DNA of 64,000 nucleotides from CAUUCX01 sp041844835 (GCA_041844835.1 JBGZBU010000026.1:9129-73128); one strand, 5' to 3'; shown: positions 8,446 through 17,182, counted from the first letter of the stretch. The notes: generated by a model not told the origin, from the letters alone. Program-made: numbers and translations.

Positions 8446-9450
8446 GCGATTCAATTTGGTGTTTTCAAGCATTTCTATGGATTCAAGCGCAAGTCCGGTT
8501 CCGACCGCCACACAGGACATCGGATCGTCAGCTATTCGCACATCAATTCCCGTCCTTGCCTTTATCCTTTTGTCGATTCCCGAAAGCAAGGCACCGCCGC
8601 CCGTAACCACTATACCCGCATTGCTTATATCCGCAGCGAGCTCCGGCGGCGTGCGTTCAAGCACGCTGTGAACCGCATCGCATATCGACTGCAACGGTTC
8701 ATCAAGCGCTTCAAGCATTTCTTCAGATGTCACGATCACCGATTTCGGCAATCCCGTGGAAAGATCTCTTCCCCTGCACTCCATGCTCACCGACTCGTCC
8801 CGTGCATATGCCGTCCCTATATTTTTCTTAAGATCCTCTCCGGTTCTGTCTCCTATATACAGTTTGTGCTCACGCTTCATGAATTTTACTATCGCATCGT
8901 CAAACTTGTCTCCGGCTATTTTAATCGAAGCGTTGGTAACTATTGAGCCCAGTGAAATTGTTGCAATGTCCGTGGTTCCTCCGCCGATATCTATAACCAT
9001 TACGCCGTCCGGTTTTGAGATATCGATTCCCGCTCCTATCGCTGCTGCAACGGGCTCTTCCATGAGATACACGGATTTGCCCCCCGCCTGCATCGCCGCT
9101 TTTTGAACGGCGCGTTTTTCAACCTCGGTTACACCGCTCGGCACGCACACCATAATCCGCGGCTTGAAAAATCGTCCGGTGCCGCCCGTTTTTTTAATAA
9201 AATACTTAAGCATGCGTTCTGTTATGTCGTAATCCGAAATAACTCCGTCCTTAAGCGGTCTTACCGCAATAATATTCGCAGGTGTACGACCGAGCATCTG
9301 CCTCGCCTCCTCACCTACGGCAAGTATATCGTCAGTCTCTCTTTCCAGTGCCACCACGGTGGGCTCCTGAAGAATGATTCCTTTACCTTTTACATATACG
9401 CAGACATTCGCCGTCCCCAAATCTATACCGATATCATCTGAAAATGCCAT
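8428..9450 (-). CDS. mreB: MreB-family rod-shape protein
   Basis: Bacterial actin that guides lateral cell-wall synthesis at the membrane. It shows the phosphate-1 motif GIDLGTANVCVY, MEEPVAAAIGAG, the phosphate-2 motif IDIGGGTTDIA and the adenosine motif ISNAGIVVTGGGALLSG. Its 340 residues are the usual length. GGGGAAACAAT precedes the ATG. It is not next to mreC/mreD, so it could be an Mbl-like paralogue. It lies 15 bp after the flavodiiron gene, and the pair is probably cotranscribed from promoter 10757-10785. Confidence 0.92.
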   Translation of the reverse strand: MAFSDDIGIDLGTANVCVYVKGKGIILQEPTVVALERETDDILAVGEEARQMLGRTPANIIAVRPLKDGVISDYDITERMLKYFIKKTGGTGRFFKPRIMVCVPSGVTEVEKRAVQKAAMQAGGKSVYLMEEPVAAAIGAGIDISKPDGVMVIDIGGGTTDIATISLGSIVTNASIKIAGDKFDDAIVKFMKREHKLYIGDRTGEDLKKNIGTAYARDESVSMECRGRDLSTGLPKSVIVTSEEMLEALDEPLQSICDAVHSVLERTPPELAADISNAGIVVTGGGALLSGIDKRIKARTGIDVRIADDPMSCVAVGTGLALESIEMLENTKLNRKKQFI

Positions 9451-9465
9451 ATTGTTTCCCCTTTC

Positions 9466-10683
9466 TCACTTTTCAAGGACTCTTGCGGCAAAACCTTTGC
9501 CGAACTCCTCAGCTTCCTTTAATGCCGATTCCGTCGGCTTGAATTTACACCTGAAACCGTCTCCGTAAACTTCCATTTTGAGCTGCTCAAGGCGCTGCAG
9601 AATGTGCGGCACAGCTTCTCCCGACCAGCCGAAATCTCCAAAAGCCGAGCCCACTTTACCGGAATATACGCGCGGCAACATGGCGCTTAAAATATTCCAC
9701 ACCGGCTCGATCGCTTCTCCGACAAATGTGGGAGAGCCGAACAGCACTCCGTCCGCGACCTCCAGCTCATTCATGAGCCCCGCCATTTCCTCGGCGGAAA
9801 TTCCTTCAAGATTATGCTCCCTGACGTCGACATCACCCGCTGAATGAATTCCGCGAACGATCGCATCTTTCAGCATTGCCGTATAACCGTATGCCGAAGC
9901 GTACGGCACCACTATCGTCTTTTTATCACCCTTTGCCGGAACGAGTGCAAGCTGCCTGTATACATTTACGACTTCTGCTATATCCGTATCAATAACAGGG
10001 CCATGTCCCGTCGCTATCATGATGATATTGAGATTTTTAATCCTATCAATCCCCGACAGAACAAATTCTTTAAACGGCGCCATTATGCAGGCAAAATAAA
10101 ATTCCATTGCGCCCATAAAGGCCGCGCGTTCCGACTGAGACATGGCAGACAGCGTGATCGCCTCGGCGCAGTAATGCGCCCCGAACATGTCACAGCTGAC
10201 AAGAATTCCGTCATTTTCAATATATGTAAACATGGTATCGGGCCAATGAAGATTCGGAGCGTGAATAAATTTGAGCGTCTTTCCTCCTAGCTCCAGACTT
10301 CCGCCGTCCTCCGTCTTGAGCGACTTGAAATCCGAATTAATTATTTCTGAAAGACATCTCAGGGCAAACGGAGTCGCAACCACCGTGATTTCCGGATTGT
10401 CCTGCAGCAGCCGTTCGATTCCCCCGGCATGATCCGGCTCGGTGTGATTAACCACCAGATATTTTATATCGCTCAGGCTCGTCAGTTTTTTCAGCCTCTC
10501 CGCATATTCGTCATAAAACTGAGCTTTGGTGCAGTCAAAAAGCACATCGCCGAGCGGGGTTCTCAAAAGATAAGAATTGTATGAACTGCCGAACTCCGTA
10601 TCCATCACGATGTCAAATATTTTAAGATCCTTATCAAGCGTCCCTACCCAATAGAAATCATCCGCAAGCCGTTTAATATCCAT
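9466..10683 (-). CDS. fprA: Flavodiiron protein (FprA-type A flavoprotein)
   Basis: Cytosolic O2 or NO reductase that protects anaerobes. The N-terminal metallo-beta-lactamase domain has the diiron ligands in NHTEPDHAG and later CDMFGAH and GHGPVID. The C-terminal flavodoxin domain begins near IVVPYASAYGYTAML and contains SPTFVGEA and FGDFGWSGEA. At 405 residues it has the normal length, without a rubredoxin extension. The start at 10683 follows GGAGGAGGAG; an ATG 42 bp further upstream has no such site. Confidence 0.93.
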   Translation of the reverse strand: MDIKRLADDFYWVGTLDKDLKIFDIVMDTEFGSSYNSYLLRTPLGDVLFDCTKAQFYDEYAERLKKLTSLSDIKYLVVNHTEPDHAGGIERLLQDNPEITVVATPFALRCLSEIINSDFKSLKTEDGGSLELGGKTLKFIHAPNLHWPDTMFTYIENDGILVSCDMFGAHYCAEAITLSAMSQSERAAFMGAMEFYFACIMAPFKEFVLSGIDRIKNLNIIMIATGHGPVIDTDIAEVVNVYRQLALVPAKGDKKTIVVPYASAYGYTAMLKDAIVRGIHSAGDVDVREHNLEGISAEEMAGLMNELEVADGVLFGSPTFVGEAIEPVWNILSAMLPRVYSGKVGSAFGDFGWSGEAVPHILQRLEQLKMEVYGDGFRCKFKPTESALKEAEEFGKGFAARVLEK

Positions 10684-10756
10684 ACTCTCCTCCTCCACAA
10701 GCTCATCTTGAATGTTGACAATCAAACCCGCTGTCGCAAGTCTTTTTATTGCGTTT

Positions 10757-10785
10757 ATTCTATCACATCACATGCTTTAAAGCAA
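10757..10785 (-). promoter_or_regulatory. Promoter of fprA-mreB
   Basis: Minus-strand TTGCTT (10780-10785), 17 bp, TAGAAT (10757-10762), about 70 bp upstream of the fprA start. Confidence 0.5.
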
Positions 10786-11028
10786 AGCAATGCAGGCAAA
10801 ACTTATGTCGATATCATGTCAATGTCATGCCCTCGATCATGATGCCTCACATCATTTGAATTTCTTATTTATGCAATACCACAAATAAAATATTCCACAT
10901 TCGCGATATTGATGATACGCTGCGCTACGGTGACAAAGTCAATGCTTTATCCCCATCGGTCATGAAACCGTTTACATTGAGTAATCTAGCGATTCCGAGG
11001 CTTGTTATGAAAACAACAATGTTTTTAA
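10786..11028. other. Intergenic stretch without a recognisable gene
   Basis: About 240 bp between the fprA and symporter promoters, rich in CATGATG/ATGTCAATG words. I looked for glycine-riboswitch features upstream of the glycine/alanine-type symporter and did not find them. Confidence 0.4.
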
Positions 11029-11057
11029 TTGAATACATTTTTATTGTTTAGTATAAT
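11029..11057 (+). promoter_or_regulatory. Promoter of the alanine/glycine symporter
   Basis: TTGAAT (11029-11034), 17-bp spacer, TATAAT (11052-11057). Transcription would start near 11064, about 80 nt before the gene. Confidence 0.75.
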
Positions 11058-11072
11058 ACACGTATGTAAAAC

Positions 11073-11122
11073 GAAAGCCCCAATTTTTTAATTGTTTATT
11101 CATCATCCGGGGTTTCTTTTTT
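11073..11122 (+). terminator. Leader terminator (possible attenuator) before the symporter
   Basis: GAAAGCCCC (11073-11081) pairs with GGGGTTTC (11109-11116) with a single bulged G, and TTTTTT follows directly. The loop is 27 nt and contains AATTTTTTAATT. It lies between promoter and ribosome site of the same gene, so it may decide how much symporter mRNA is made. Confidence 0.55.
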
Positions 11123-11144
11123 CAAGTTATTATAGGAGGGTTTT

Positions 11145-12545
11145 ATGAATCTTATTGCAAAAATCAACGCGGCCGTCAATTCGGTCGTATGGGGACCGCC
11201 GATGTTGATTCTATTGGTCGGGACCGGTATTCTTCTGACATTCATGACAAAGGGATTTCAGTTTAGGAAATTCGGTTATGCGATGAAAAACACGCTCGGC
11301 AAAATTTTCAAGAAACATGAAGCGGGAGATGGCGAGATCACCCCGTTCCAGGCGGTTTCAACAGCACTCGCGGCAACTGTGGGAACAGGAAATATTGCGG
11401 GAATCACCGCCGCAATTACGCTGGGCGGCGCCGGAACGCTTTTCTGGCTGTGGATTACGGCGCTTTTCGGCATGGTTACCAAATATGCGGAGATTACTCT
11501 TGCCGTTAAGTATCGTGAAAGAAACAATCTGGGCGACTGGGTCGGAGGTCCGATGTATTACATCAAAAATGGACTTGGTGAAAAATGGGCGTGGCTCGGC
11601 GGAATTTTCAGTATTTTTGCAGCGCTCGCAGCATTCGGTATAGGAAATGCCGTGCAGGTCGGAAACATAGTCAGCTCCGTAAATACCGCAATTGTATCGT
11701 TTAATCCCGATTTTCAGGGGCAGTCGACCGTTAATCTGGTTCTGGGACTTGTGCTCGCCGGACTTGTAGCAATCGTGCTCTTCGGCGGCGTAAAGCGTCT
11801 CGGCGCGGTTACTGAAAAATTGGTGCCGATAATGGCGGTTGTTTACATTATTGCATGTCTCAGCGTTGTCATTGCATACGCAAACACCATTCCGGGAATT
11901 TTTCATGATATTTTCGTCGGAGCATTTACGCCTAGAGGCGTTACGGGAGGTACCGTCGCTTCTGTCGTAACCGTAATAACATGGGGTGTTAAACGCGGTG
12001 TGTTCTCGAACGAGGCAGGGCTTGGTTCCGCACCTATAGCGCATGCCACCACATCTGAAAAAAATCCTGTAAAACAAGGCCTTTACGGTATCTTTGAAGT
12101 ATTCCTCGATACGATCGTAATTTGTACTCTTACGGGACTGACCTTATTGTGTGCGGCTGAAGGTGCCGGACTTGATCTTAATTACGGCGTGCGCGGCGAT
12201 ACGGCTCTGAATGCAAGCGCTATCGGATCACTTGTAGGAGCACAGGGTGGCGCGTTAATTATTGCCGTGGGAATAGTCCTGTTTGCATTCTCCACTTTGC
12301 TGAGTTGGGCGCTTTACGGCACTCGTGCATGTGAATTCGTGTTCGGATCAAAATCGATAAAGCCGTATCAGATTTTGTACATCATTGTGGTAGTTGTAGG
12401 CGCCACCATGAAGCTTGATCTCGCGTGGGAGATAGCGGATACTTTGAACGGGTTTATGGCAATTCCGAATCTTATCGCAATAGTTGCTCTTTCCAAAATA
12501 ATTGTTACCGTTACGAAGGAGCATTTTCAAAACGGAGACAACTAG
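11145..12545 (+). CDS. Alanine/glycine:cation symporter (AGCS family)
   Basis: A 466-residue multi-pass membrane protein that imports alanine or glycine with Na+. Family signatures are the N-terminal VWGPPMLILLVGTGILLTF, the AGCS motif FQAVSTALAATVGTGNIAG, GPMYYIKNGLG and RGVFSNEAGLGSAPIAHA. AGGAGGG lies 8 nt before the ATG. It is a single-gene unit with its own promoter, a leader terminator and a perfect 16-bp terminator behind it. Confidence 0.93.
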   Translation: MNLIAKINAAVNSVVWGPPMLILLVGTGILLTFMTKGFQFRKFGYAMKNTLGKIFKKHEAGDGEITPFQAVSTALAATVGTGNIAGITAAITLGGAGTLFWLWITALFGMVTKYAEITLAVKYRERNNLGDWVGGPMYYIKNGLGEKWAWLGGIFSIFAALAAFGIGNAVQVGNIVSSVNTAIVSFNPDFQGQSTVNLVLGLVLAGLVAIVLFGGVKRLGAVTEKLVPIMAVVYIIACLSVVIAYANTIPGIFHDIFVGAFTPRGVTGGTVASVVTVITWGVKRGVFSNEAGLGSAPIAHATTSEKNPVKQGLYGIFEVFLDTIVICTLTGLTLLCAAEGAGLDLNYGVRGDTALNASAIGSLVGAQGGALIIAVGIVLFAFSTLLSWALYGTRACEFVFGSKSIKPYQILYIIVVVVGATMKLDLAWEIADTLNGFMAIPNLIAIVALSKIIVTVTKEHFQNGDN

Positions 12546-12616
12546 CCGAAGCAAGCGGGATATAATCAAACCCGGATATCTGGATATAATCAATCTGTGA
12601 ATTTACTGTGAATTTA

Positions 12617-12655
12617 AATTCAAAAACCCTGCTCTAATTGCAGGGTTTTTGAATT
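12617..12655. terminator. Bidirectional terminator between symporter and LytTR gene
   Basis: A perfect 16-bp stem (12617-12632 with 12640-12655; core AAAAACCCTGC/GCAGGGTTTTT) with a 7-nt loop. The minus-strand LytTR gene ends inside it: its TAG stop is in the loop and its last residues are encoded by one arm. Confidence 0.85.
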
Positions 12656-13212
12656 GGTACCGTTTTAATGTTGCGTGATACATAAGCATGCCTTGCAATC
12701 GCATATTCACGATAACGGCTTCGTATATTGCGGCAGCATGCCTCCGACAGCAGGAGGATCACGCCGCGCTCAAAGATTATGTGCGCACGCGATATCTCAA
12801 TTACATTCGCAAGATTTATAATAATGCTTTTATTACATCGAAAAAATCCGTCATAAAGTCGACAATCTATTTCTCCGATTTTTGCGTATACGTATGTTTC
12901 TCCATGGATGTGCCTGAAGAGGATTTTTCTTTCCCTCTGCTCCAGAAAATAGATATCATCAAAATTAATGCGCGTGATACAAGCGCGATTCTCCAAAACA
13001 AAACTGCCCACAGAATCACCTCCAAAACAATCGCATTCCCAAAAATCAAACATTGATAATAAATGAAAAACAATGCTTACAGGAGTGTCGAAAGCGCATA
13101 TTATATTCTTGAAGAAAGAAAGAAGATATTCTTCTGTATACATACAGCATAGCTCAAGCATCCCATGTATACAGAAGTCCGACTTGTTTTTTGCAAAGCT
13201 GATGAGATGCAA
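12634..13212 (-). CDS. LytTR-domain transcription regulator, small
   Basis: The C-terminal 95 residues match a LytTR DNA-binding domain: INFDDIYFLEQRERKILFRH, then FFRCNKSIIINLANVIEIS and FERGVILLLSEA. The N-terminal part is not a receiver domain and I do not recognise it. The start is unsure. TTG at 13212 has AAGG at good spacing, while ATG codons at 13161 and 13140 sit within or beside a 13-bp inverted repeat (13131-13177) and lack good ribosome sites. The gene lies 26 bp after an Xre regulator gene, so the two may form one regulatory unit. Targets are unknown. Confidence 0.6.
   Translation of the reverse strand: MHLISFAKNKSDFCIHGMLELCCMYTEEYLLSFFKNIICAFDTPVSIVFHLLSMFDFWECDCFGGDSVGSFVLENRACITRINFDDIYFLEQRERKILFRHIHGETYVYAKIGEIDCRLYDGFFRCNKSIIINLANVIEISRAHIIFERGVILLLSEACCRNIRSRYREYAIARHAYVSRNIKTVPIQKPCN
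13131..13177. promoter_or_regulatory. Perfect 13-bp inverted repeat at the LytTR gene start
   Basis: CTTCTGTATACAT (13131-13143) and ATGTATACAGAAG (13165-13177) are exact inverted copies separated by 21 bp. One arm holds the candidate ATG at 13140. It could be an autoregulatory operator or an mRNA hairpin over the start. Confidence 0.5.
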
Positions 13213-13238
13213 AAATCGCCTTTTCGCCGCGTGAGTTC

Positions 13239-13655
13239 TTATTCATTAAGCAAATTTTTCATGTATTCCATTGTTTTTTCCTGCTGCTCATTGTTCATTT
13301 TTGTGAAAATATCCAGCATTTTTTCCAGATTTGCTGAAAAATTCGAGTCTTTCGATCCGTATTCACATGCAGGATCTTCGGCAATTTTCATCGAATATAA
13401 AGACCCGCTGTTTGAATTTTCTTCTTCATTCAATCCAAGCAGATAATCCGTCGTCGTCCCAAGACCTATAGCAATTGCCGCAAGATTTTTCAAACTTGGC
13501 TGAAATTTCCCGCTTTCATAGCCGCTTATCGCTTCTTGCGTGATTCCGATTCGCACGGCAAGTCCGACTTGTGTAAGGCGCGCCCTTTCTCTGAGCACGA
13601 TCATGCGTTCCGTACGCAAAGATACATTTTGTTCACCGTAATATCCTACACCCAT
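13239..13655 (-). CDS. Xre-family helix-turn-helix regulator
   Basis: A 138-residue protein with an N-terminal Cro/CI-type HTH. The recognition region reads RLTQVGLAVRIGITQEAISG, followed by YESGKFQPSLKNLAAIAIGL and TTTDYLLGL. The C-terminal half is charged and has no recognised ligand domain. AGGAG is 7 nt before the ATG. It is followed closely by the LytTR gene. No target is evident. Confidence 0.8.
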   Translation of the reverse strand: MGVGYYGEQNVSLRTERMIVLRERARLTQVGLAVRIGITQEAISGYESGKFQPSLKNLAAIAIGLGTTTDYLLGLNEEENSNSGSLYSMKIAEDPACEYGSKDSNFSANLEKMLDIFTKMNNEQQEKTMEYMKNLLNE

Positions 13656-13773
13656 ACTTCATCTCCTGATAAGTGAAATTTGATATTTTTCATAAATTCT
13701 ATAAGTTATGCTTATGATGAAATAGAAGCAAGGGTTATATTATAAATTTCAACAATCCTTGTGTTTCAATATA

Positions 13774-13808
13774 AAATCCGCAGGTATCACGCCGCCTGCG
13801 GATTTTTG
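13774..13808 (-). terminator. Terminator of the antiporter gene
   Basis: AAATCCGCAGG (13774-13784) pairs perfectly with CCTGCGGATTT (13795-13805). On the minus strand it is followed by TATATTG, and it lies 50 bp after the antiporter stop. Confidence 0.7.
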
Positions 13809-13856
13809 TACTTTTGATATGCGTTTGTGCAGTTTTACATTTATTTCAGCTATAGT

Positions 13857-15227
13857 TTAAAGAAAAAATATCAACGTGTCCAAAATAAATATCGGAATGA
13901 GAATAGCGCCGGACCACATCATATAGCCGAAGAATGACGGCATTTTAATCTTGTTTTCCTCCGCAATTGCTTTGACCATGAAATTAGGAGCATTTCCTAT
14001 ATATGTGTTCGCTCCCATAAATACCGCACCGGCCGAAACCGCGATCAAATTGACGGGCAATATGGTTCCGACCGCCGTCATAAGACCGGTCTGTGAGCCG
14101 AGTGCCGCCGCCGTCGTCATAAACACGAGGTATGTAGGCGCATTGTCGAGGAAGGACGATAAAAGTCCCGTAGCCCAGAAAAAGTGCCACGGAGAACTGA
14201 GCCCCAGCTCCGCACCGTTTGCATGAAGAAGCGCAAGCGCCGGAATCATTGTGATGAAGATTCCGATAAACAGCTCCGCCACCTCCTTTATCGGAGCAAA
14301 TGTAAATCCGTTCAACTCGCGAGTCGCTTTTTTCGTGGTTTTCATTGAAAGCACCGCTGCGATCAGTATCAGAATAATTTGTACGAACCAATTTATTTGC
14401 AGACGTATTCCCTCAAATATATCAATGCCGATAATCCTTCCCGTTTCATCTTTCAACGAATCCATCGTTCCCAATGTCCCGTTAAGTATAACGGTGAAAA
14501 CTATCATTCCGATGAAGATGAAATTGTGAGCTCCCTCAATTCTGAGCGGCTCTTTTTCAGCATTCCCCATAGCGTCTTTCGGACTGCGACCGGCGGCGAG
14601 CTCTTTTTTATATGCACGCGTGTCCAGTATAAAAAATACAACCGAGAGAACCACAATATTTAAGAGCATAATAGGGAGCAATCTCATTGTCCAGAAAAAC
14701 GGCACACCTCTTAAAAATCCGAGGAACAGAGGCGGATCCCCCACAGGGGTAAGCGAACCGCCGATATTTGCCACCATGAAGATGAAGAAGATCACAACAT
14801 GTGCCTTTTTCTCGCGCCACTGATTAGCCCTGATGATGGGTCTTATAAAAAGCATAGCTGCTCCCGTTGTTCCGATCCAGCTGGAGAGCAGGGTCCCGAT
14901 TAGAAGTATCGCCAAATTGACCTTGGGCGTTCCCGCAAGCGTACCCTTTAAAGCGATGCCCCCCGCAGCGACAAAGAGTCCAAACAGCAGTACTATGAAC
15001 GGTACATAGTCGAGCAGCACGATCTCGAGGAGATTGAATGTAAGGACTTTTCCCCCGAAGGCAACACCGAAAGGGATTAAAAAGAGAAGCGACCAGAAAA
15101 TCGAAATTTTAAATAAATTATGCTCCCACCATTCCGGCTTGACCAGCGGGCATATCGCTATGGACAGCAGCATTCCCACAAAAGGAATTATACTCCATAG
15201 CGGCAGGAGTTCACCAATGTTGTGCAT
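13857..15227 (-). CDS. Na+/H+ antiporter-like protein (NhaD/ArsB-type ion transporter)
   Basis: A 456-residue polytopic membrane protein of the ion-transporter superfamily. Conserved features are NIGGSLTPVGDPPLFLGFLRG, a typical NhaD/CitT-type re-entrant motif, and DNAPTYLVFMTTAAALG in the second half. Both are polar motifs within hydrophobic helices. The first hydrophobic segment starts near residue 10. GAAAGGAG lies 7 nt before the ATG. It is transcribed alone between promoter 15302-15330 and terminator 13774-13808. Na+/H+ exchange is the family-based call; other anions are possible. Confidence 0.8.
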   Translation of the reverse strand: MHNIGELLPLWSIIPFVGMLLSIAICPLVKPEWWEHNLFKISIFWSLLFLIPFGVAFGGKVLTFNLLEIVLLDYVPFIVLLFGLFVAAGGIALKGTLAGTPKVNLAILLIGTLLSSWIGTTGAAMLFIRPIIRANQWREKKAHVVIFFIFMVANIGGSLTPVGDPPLFLGFLRGVPFFWTMRLLPIMLLNIVVLSVVFFILDTRAYKKELAAGRSPKDAMGNAEKEPLRIEGAHNFIFIGMIVFTVILNGTLGTMDSLKDETGRIIGIDIFEGIRLQINWFVQIILILIAAVLSMKTTKKATRELNGFTFAPIKEVAELFIGIFITMIPALALLHANGAELGLSSPWHFFWATGLLSSFLDNAPTYLVFMTTAAALGSQTGLMTAVGTILPVNLIAVSAGAVFMGANTYIGNAPNFMVKAIAEENKIKMPSFFGYMMWSGAILIPIFILDTLIFFL

Positions 15228-15301
15228 GTCTATGCTCCTTTCAAAATTATGACTTGAAAATCGTAAAAATAATTAAATTTTTGTCTCCACGACAATTAGG
15301 A

Positions 15302-15330
15302 ATTATACCACCTTATACCTGAATCGTAAA
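15302..15330 (-). promoter_or_regulatory. Promoter of the antiporter gene
   Basis: Minus-strand TTTACG (15325-15330), 17 bp, TATAAT (15302-15307), about 75 bp before the gene. Confidence 0.65.
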
Positions 15331-15364
15331 GGCATTTTAACCGCTCCCGACATGGTTTGAAAAT

Positions 15365-15393
15365 TTGAAAAAATGAGTAAAAAATGCTATTCT
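15365..15393 (+). promoter_or_regulatory. Promoter of the plus-strand acetyltransferase
   Basis: TTGAAA (15365-15370), 17 bp, TATTCT (15388-15393), about 90 bp before the gene and divergent from the antiporter promoter. Confidence 0.55.
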
Positions 15394-15482
15394 GATGACA
15401 TAAGCTGTCAGAGCGGCACATCGATGCGGCGTGTCGTGTTGTGCGGGATTTATTTGTGTTATATATCTTCGAGGAGGAATTT

Positions 15483-16007
15483 TTGAAAATCAGATTTGCG
15501 GGAACGGGCGACGCTCCGTCAATTGAAAAGTGGATTAAAAAAATAGGAGATTATCAGAGGATGGAATCCGGCGTAAATGTTGAATCTGCGGATATTCAAA
15601 GATTGCTTGCAGACGGATGTGCAAAAGTTGCTCTGGGGTATGAAGAAAAGAAATATGAAAAAGGGGCGCGGGGAGAAGCGAAGCGGAGAGAAAATGCGCG
15701 GGATGAAAAAATAGTTGCAATGGCATATTTCTTTGAAATATCATCTTCGTTTACGGGATCAAAAGGAATATTCATAGATGCTCTGATCGTCGATGAAACC
15801 CTGCGAAACAGCGGAATCGGAAAGCAAATGCTGAAATTTATAGCGCGCTATGCTCTGGATAATGACTGCACGCGTATTCAATGGCTGTGTCTTGATTGGA
15901 ATTTGAGCGCCATGGACTTTTATGAAAAAATAGGCGCAACGAAATGCGACAATTTGATCACATATCGCATGGAACTGTCCGCAATGCGGGAATTGCTGAA
16001 AGTATGA
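15483..16007 (+). CDS. GNAT-family N-acetyltransferase
   Basis: A 174-residue GNAT fold protein. FIDALIVDETLRNSGIGKQM is beta-4 and the acetyl-CoA loop (consensus R/Q-x-x-G-x-G/A), and SAMDFYEKIGATKCD is the usual C-terminal motif. An acidic and basic insertion (EEKKYEKGARGEAKRREN) sits in the middle. The start is TTG at 15483, chosen because AGGAGGAA is 5-6 nt upstream; no in-frame ATG has a ribosome site. The substrate is unknown. Confidence 0.75.
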   Translation: MKIRFAGTGDAPSIEKWIKKIGDYQRMESGVNVESADIQRLLADGCAKVALGYEEKKYEKGARGEAKRRENARDEKIVAMAYFFEISSSFTGSKGIFIDALIVDETLRNSGIGKQMLKFIARYALDNDCTRIQWLCLDWNLSAMDFYEKIGATKCDNLITYRMELSAMRELLKV

Positions 16008-16027
16008 CGCGGGAATTCCTGAAATCG

Positions 16028-16627
16028 TCAAATCTCGTTCCTGTAAATGTGTACCGGCACATCACCGAATCCCGGATATGCATCAAATGTGTGAATGCAT
16101 CTGAATCCGTGCTCCGCATATATTTTACGCGCGCCATGCCACTCACTGCTGACCATCAAATAAATACTCTTAAGCGCGGGGTGCGAAACTCTGATTCTGG
16201 CAAGCGATTCCCTAAAAAAGAATCGCCCGATGCTGCTCTTTTCAGCGGCATTCCTGTTTGCGGCATGATTGACCTTTTTCCCTCTGTAACTCGGATGTAT
16301 ATTAAATGAGGATATGTACAAAGTCGTGCCGCTGTCATACTGCATGGATGATGCCATGTGCCCCAGTCGAAAAGCTGTTTCAAAATCCTCGGGTTCATCG
16401 CACCATATCTCGGAAAAGAAACTCCCCACTACCTGAGAATCCTCCCCGCAAAGAACATAATTCGTTGATGATCCGGAGCTGATTCTGTCGAGGAAAACAG
16501 ATTCTTCCTCCATTATATCTTCGTCAAAACTGAGCGACTCCAGTTCCATTATCGCGCTGATATCCGACTGCTCCGCTTCACGAATTGAAATCCCAAAAAG
16601 CGATCCGCCAGCTGCGTTCAGTCTCAT
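16028..16627 (-). CDS. GNAT-family N-acetyltransferase with interrupted acetyl-CoA loop
   Basis: A 199-residue GNAT protein: ISIREAEQSDISAIMELESL at the N-terminus, FNIHPSYRGK at beta-4 and HGARKIYAEHGFRCIHTF near the end. The loop normally read as YRGKGIGR is split here. About 15 residues (KVNHAANRNAAEKSS) sit between YRGK and IGRFFFRESLAR. This may disturb or modify cofactor binding. GGAGGG lies 6 nt before the ATG. It converges with the plus-strand acetyltransferase, and rlmH is the next gene upstream, 60 bp away. Confidence 0.75.
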   Translation of the reverse strand: MRLNAAGGSLFGISIREAEQSDISAIMELESLSFDEDIMEEESVFLDRISSGSSTNYVLCGEDSQVVGSFFSEIWCDEPEDFETAFRLGHMASSMQYDSGTTLYISSFNIHPSYRGKKVNHAANRNAAEKSSIGRFFFRESLARIRVSHPALKSIYLMVSSEWHGARKIYAEHGFRCIHTFDAYPGFGDVPVHIYRNEI

Positions 16628-16687
16628 AGGAACCCTCCTTTTTTATGATTGATAATTTCATGATTCATAACAGAATCCCTGTATATT

Positions 16688-17182
16688 TTACTTGTGATAT
16701 TTTTCGTTATTATTTATCTTGAACGCCCGATATATCTGCTCAAGCAGTATGGGTCTCATCATTTGATGCGTAAAAGTCAAATCGGAAAATGACATCAATT
16801 CGTCAGCCTCACGTCTGACCGAATCGGAAAATCCGAGAGAACCGCCTATAAGAAAAGTGATACGGCTTCTCCCGTCAAGCGCAAGTCTGCCGAGATGCTC
16901 GGCAAACCCCGGAGATGAATACTTTTTCCCCGACGGATCAAGCGCAATTATATAATCCCGACCGGAATCGACAGGGCGGGCTTCTTGCAGCAGCGCCGCC
17001 TCTTCCGCCTCACGCACAATTTCCTCATCGGCAGGCGAAGCGTTGGCGGGCAGTCGCGCTTCTCTGAGCTCCGCTATTTCAAGCTTGCAATATGAGGATA
17101 AACGTTTCTCATACTCTCCCACCGCTTCACGCCAATAGCTCTCTTTTAATTTCCCTATGCATATAATCCTTATATTCAACAT
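16688..17182 (-). CDS. rlmH: 23S rRNA (pseudouridine1915-N3)-methyltransferase RlmH
   Basis: A 164-residue SPOUT methyltransferase that methylates pseudouridine 1915 in helix 69. The start IRIICIGKLKESYWREAVGEY, the cofactor loop FLIGGSLGFSDSV and the end THQMMRPILLEQIYRAFKI are the family's conserved segments. It follows the WalJ gene by 26 bp, the arrangement found downstream of walRKHIJ in many Firmicutes. The ribosome site is weak. Confidence 0.93.
   Translation of the reverse strand: MLNIRIICIGKLKESYWREAVGEYEKRLSSYCKLEIAELREARLPANASPADEEIVREAEEAALLQEARPVDSGRDYIIALDPSGKKYSSPGFAEHLGRLALDGRSRITFLIGGSLGFSDSVRREADELMSFSDLTFTHQMMRPILLEQIYRAFKINNNEKYHK

Noticed and set aside
8248..8946. 232-codon plus-strand frame over the pyk-mreB junction
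   Set aside because: It is antisense to two recognised genes and crosses their terminator.
10786..11144. Possible glycine riboswitch before the alanine/glycine symporter
   Set aside because: I looked for the conserved glycine-aptamer core and tandem arrangement and found only a simple hairpin terminator.
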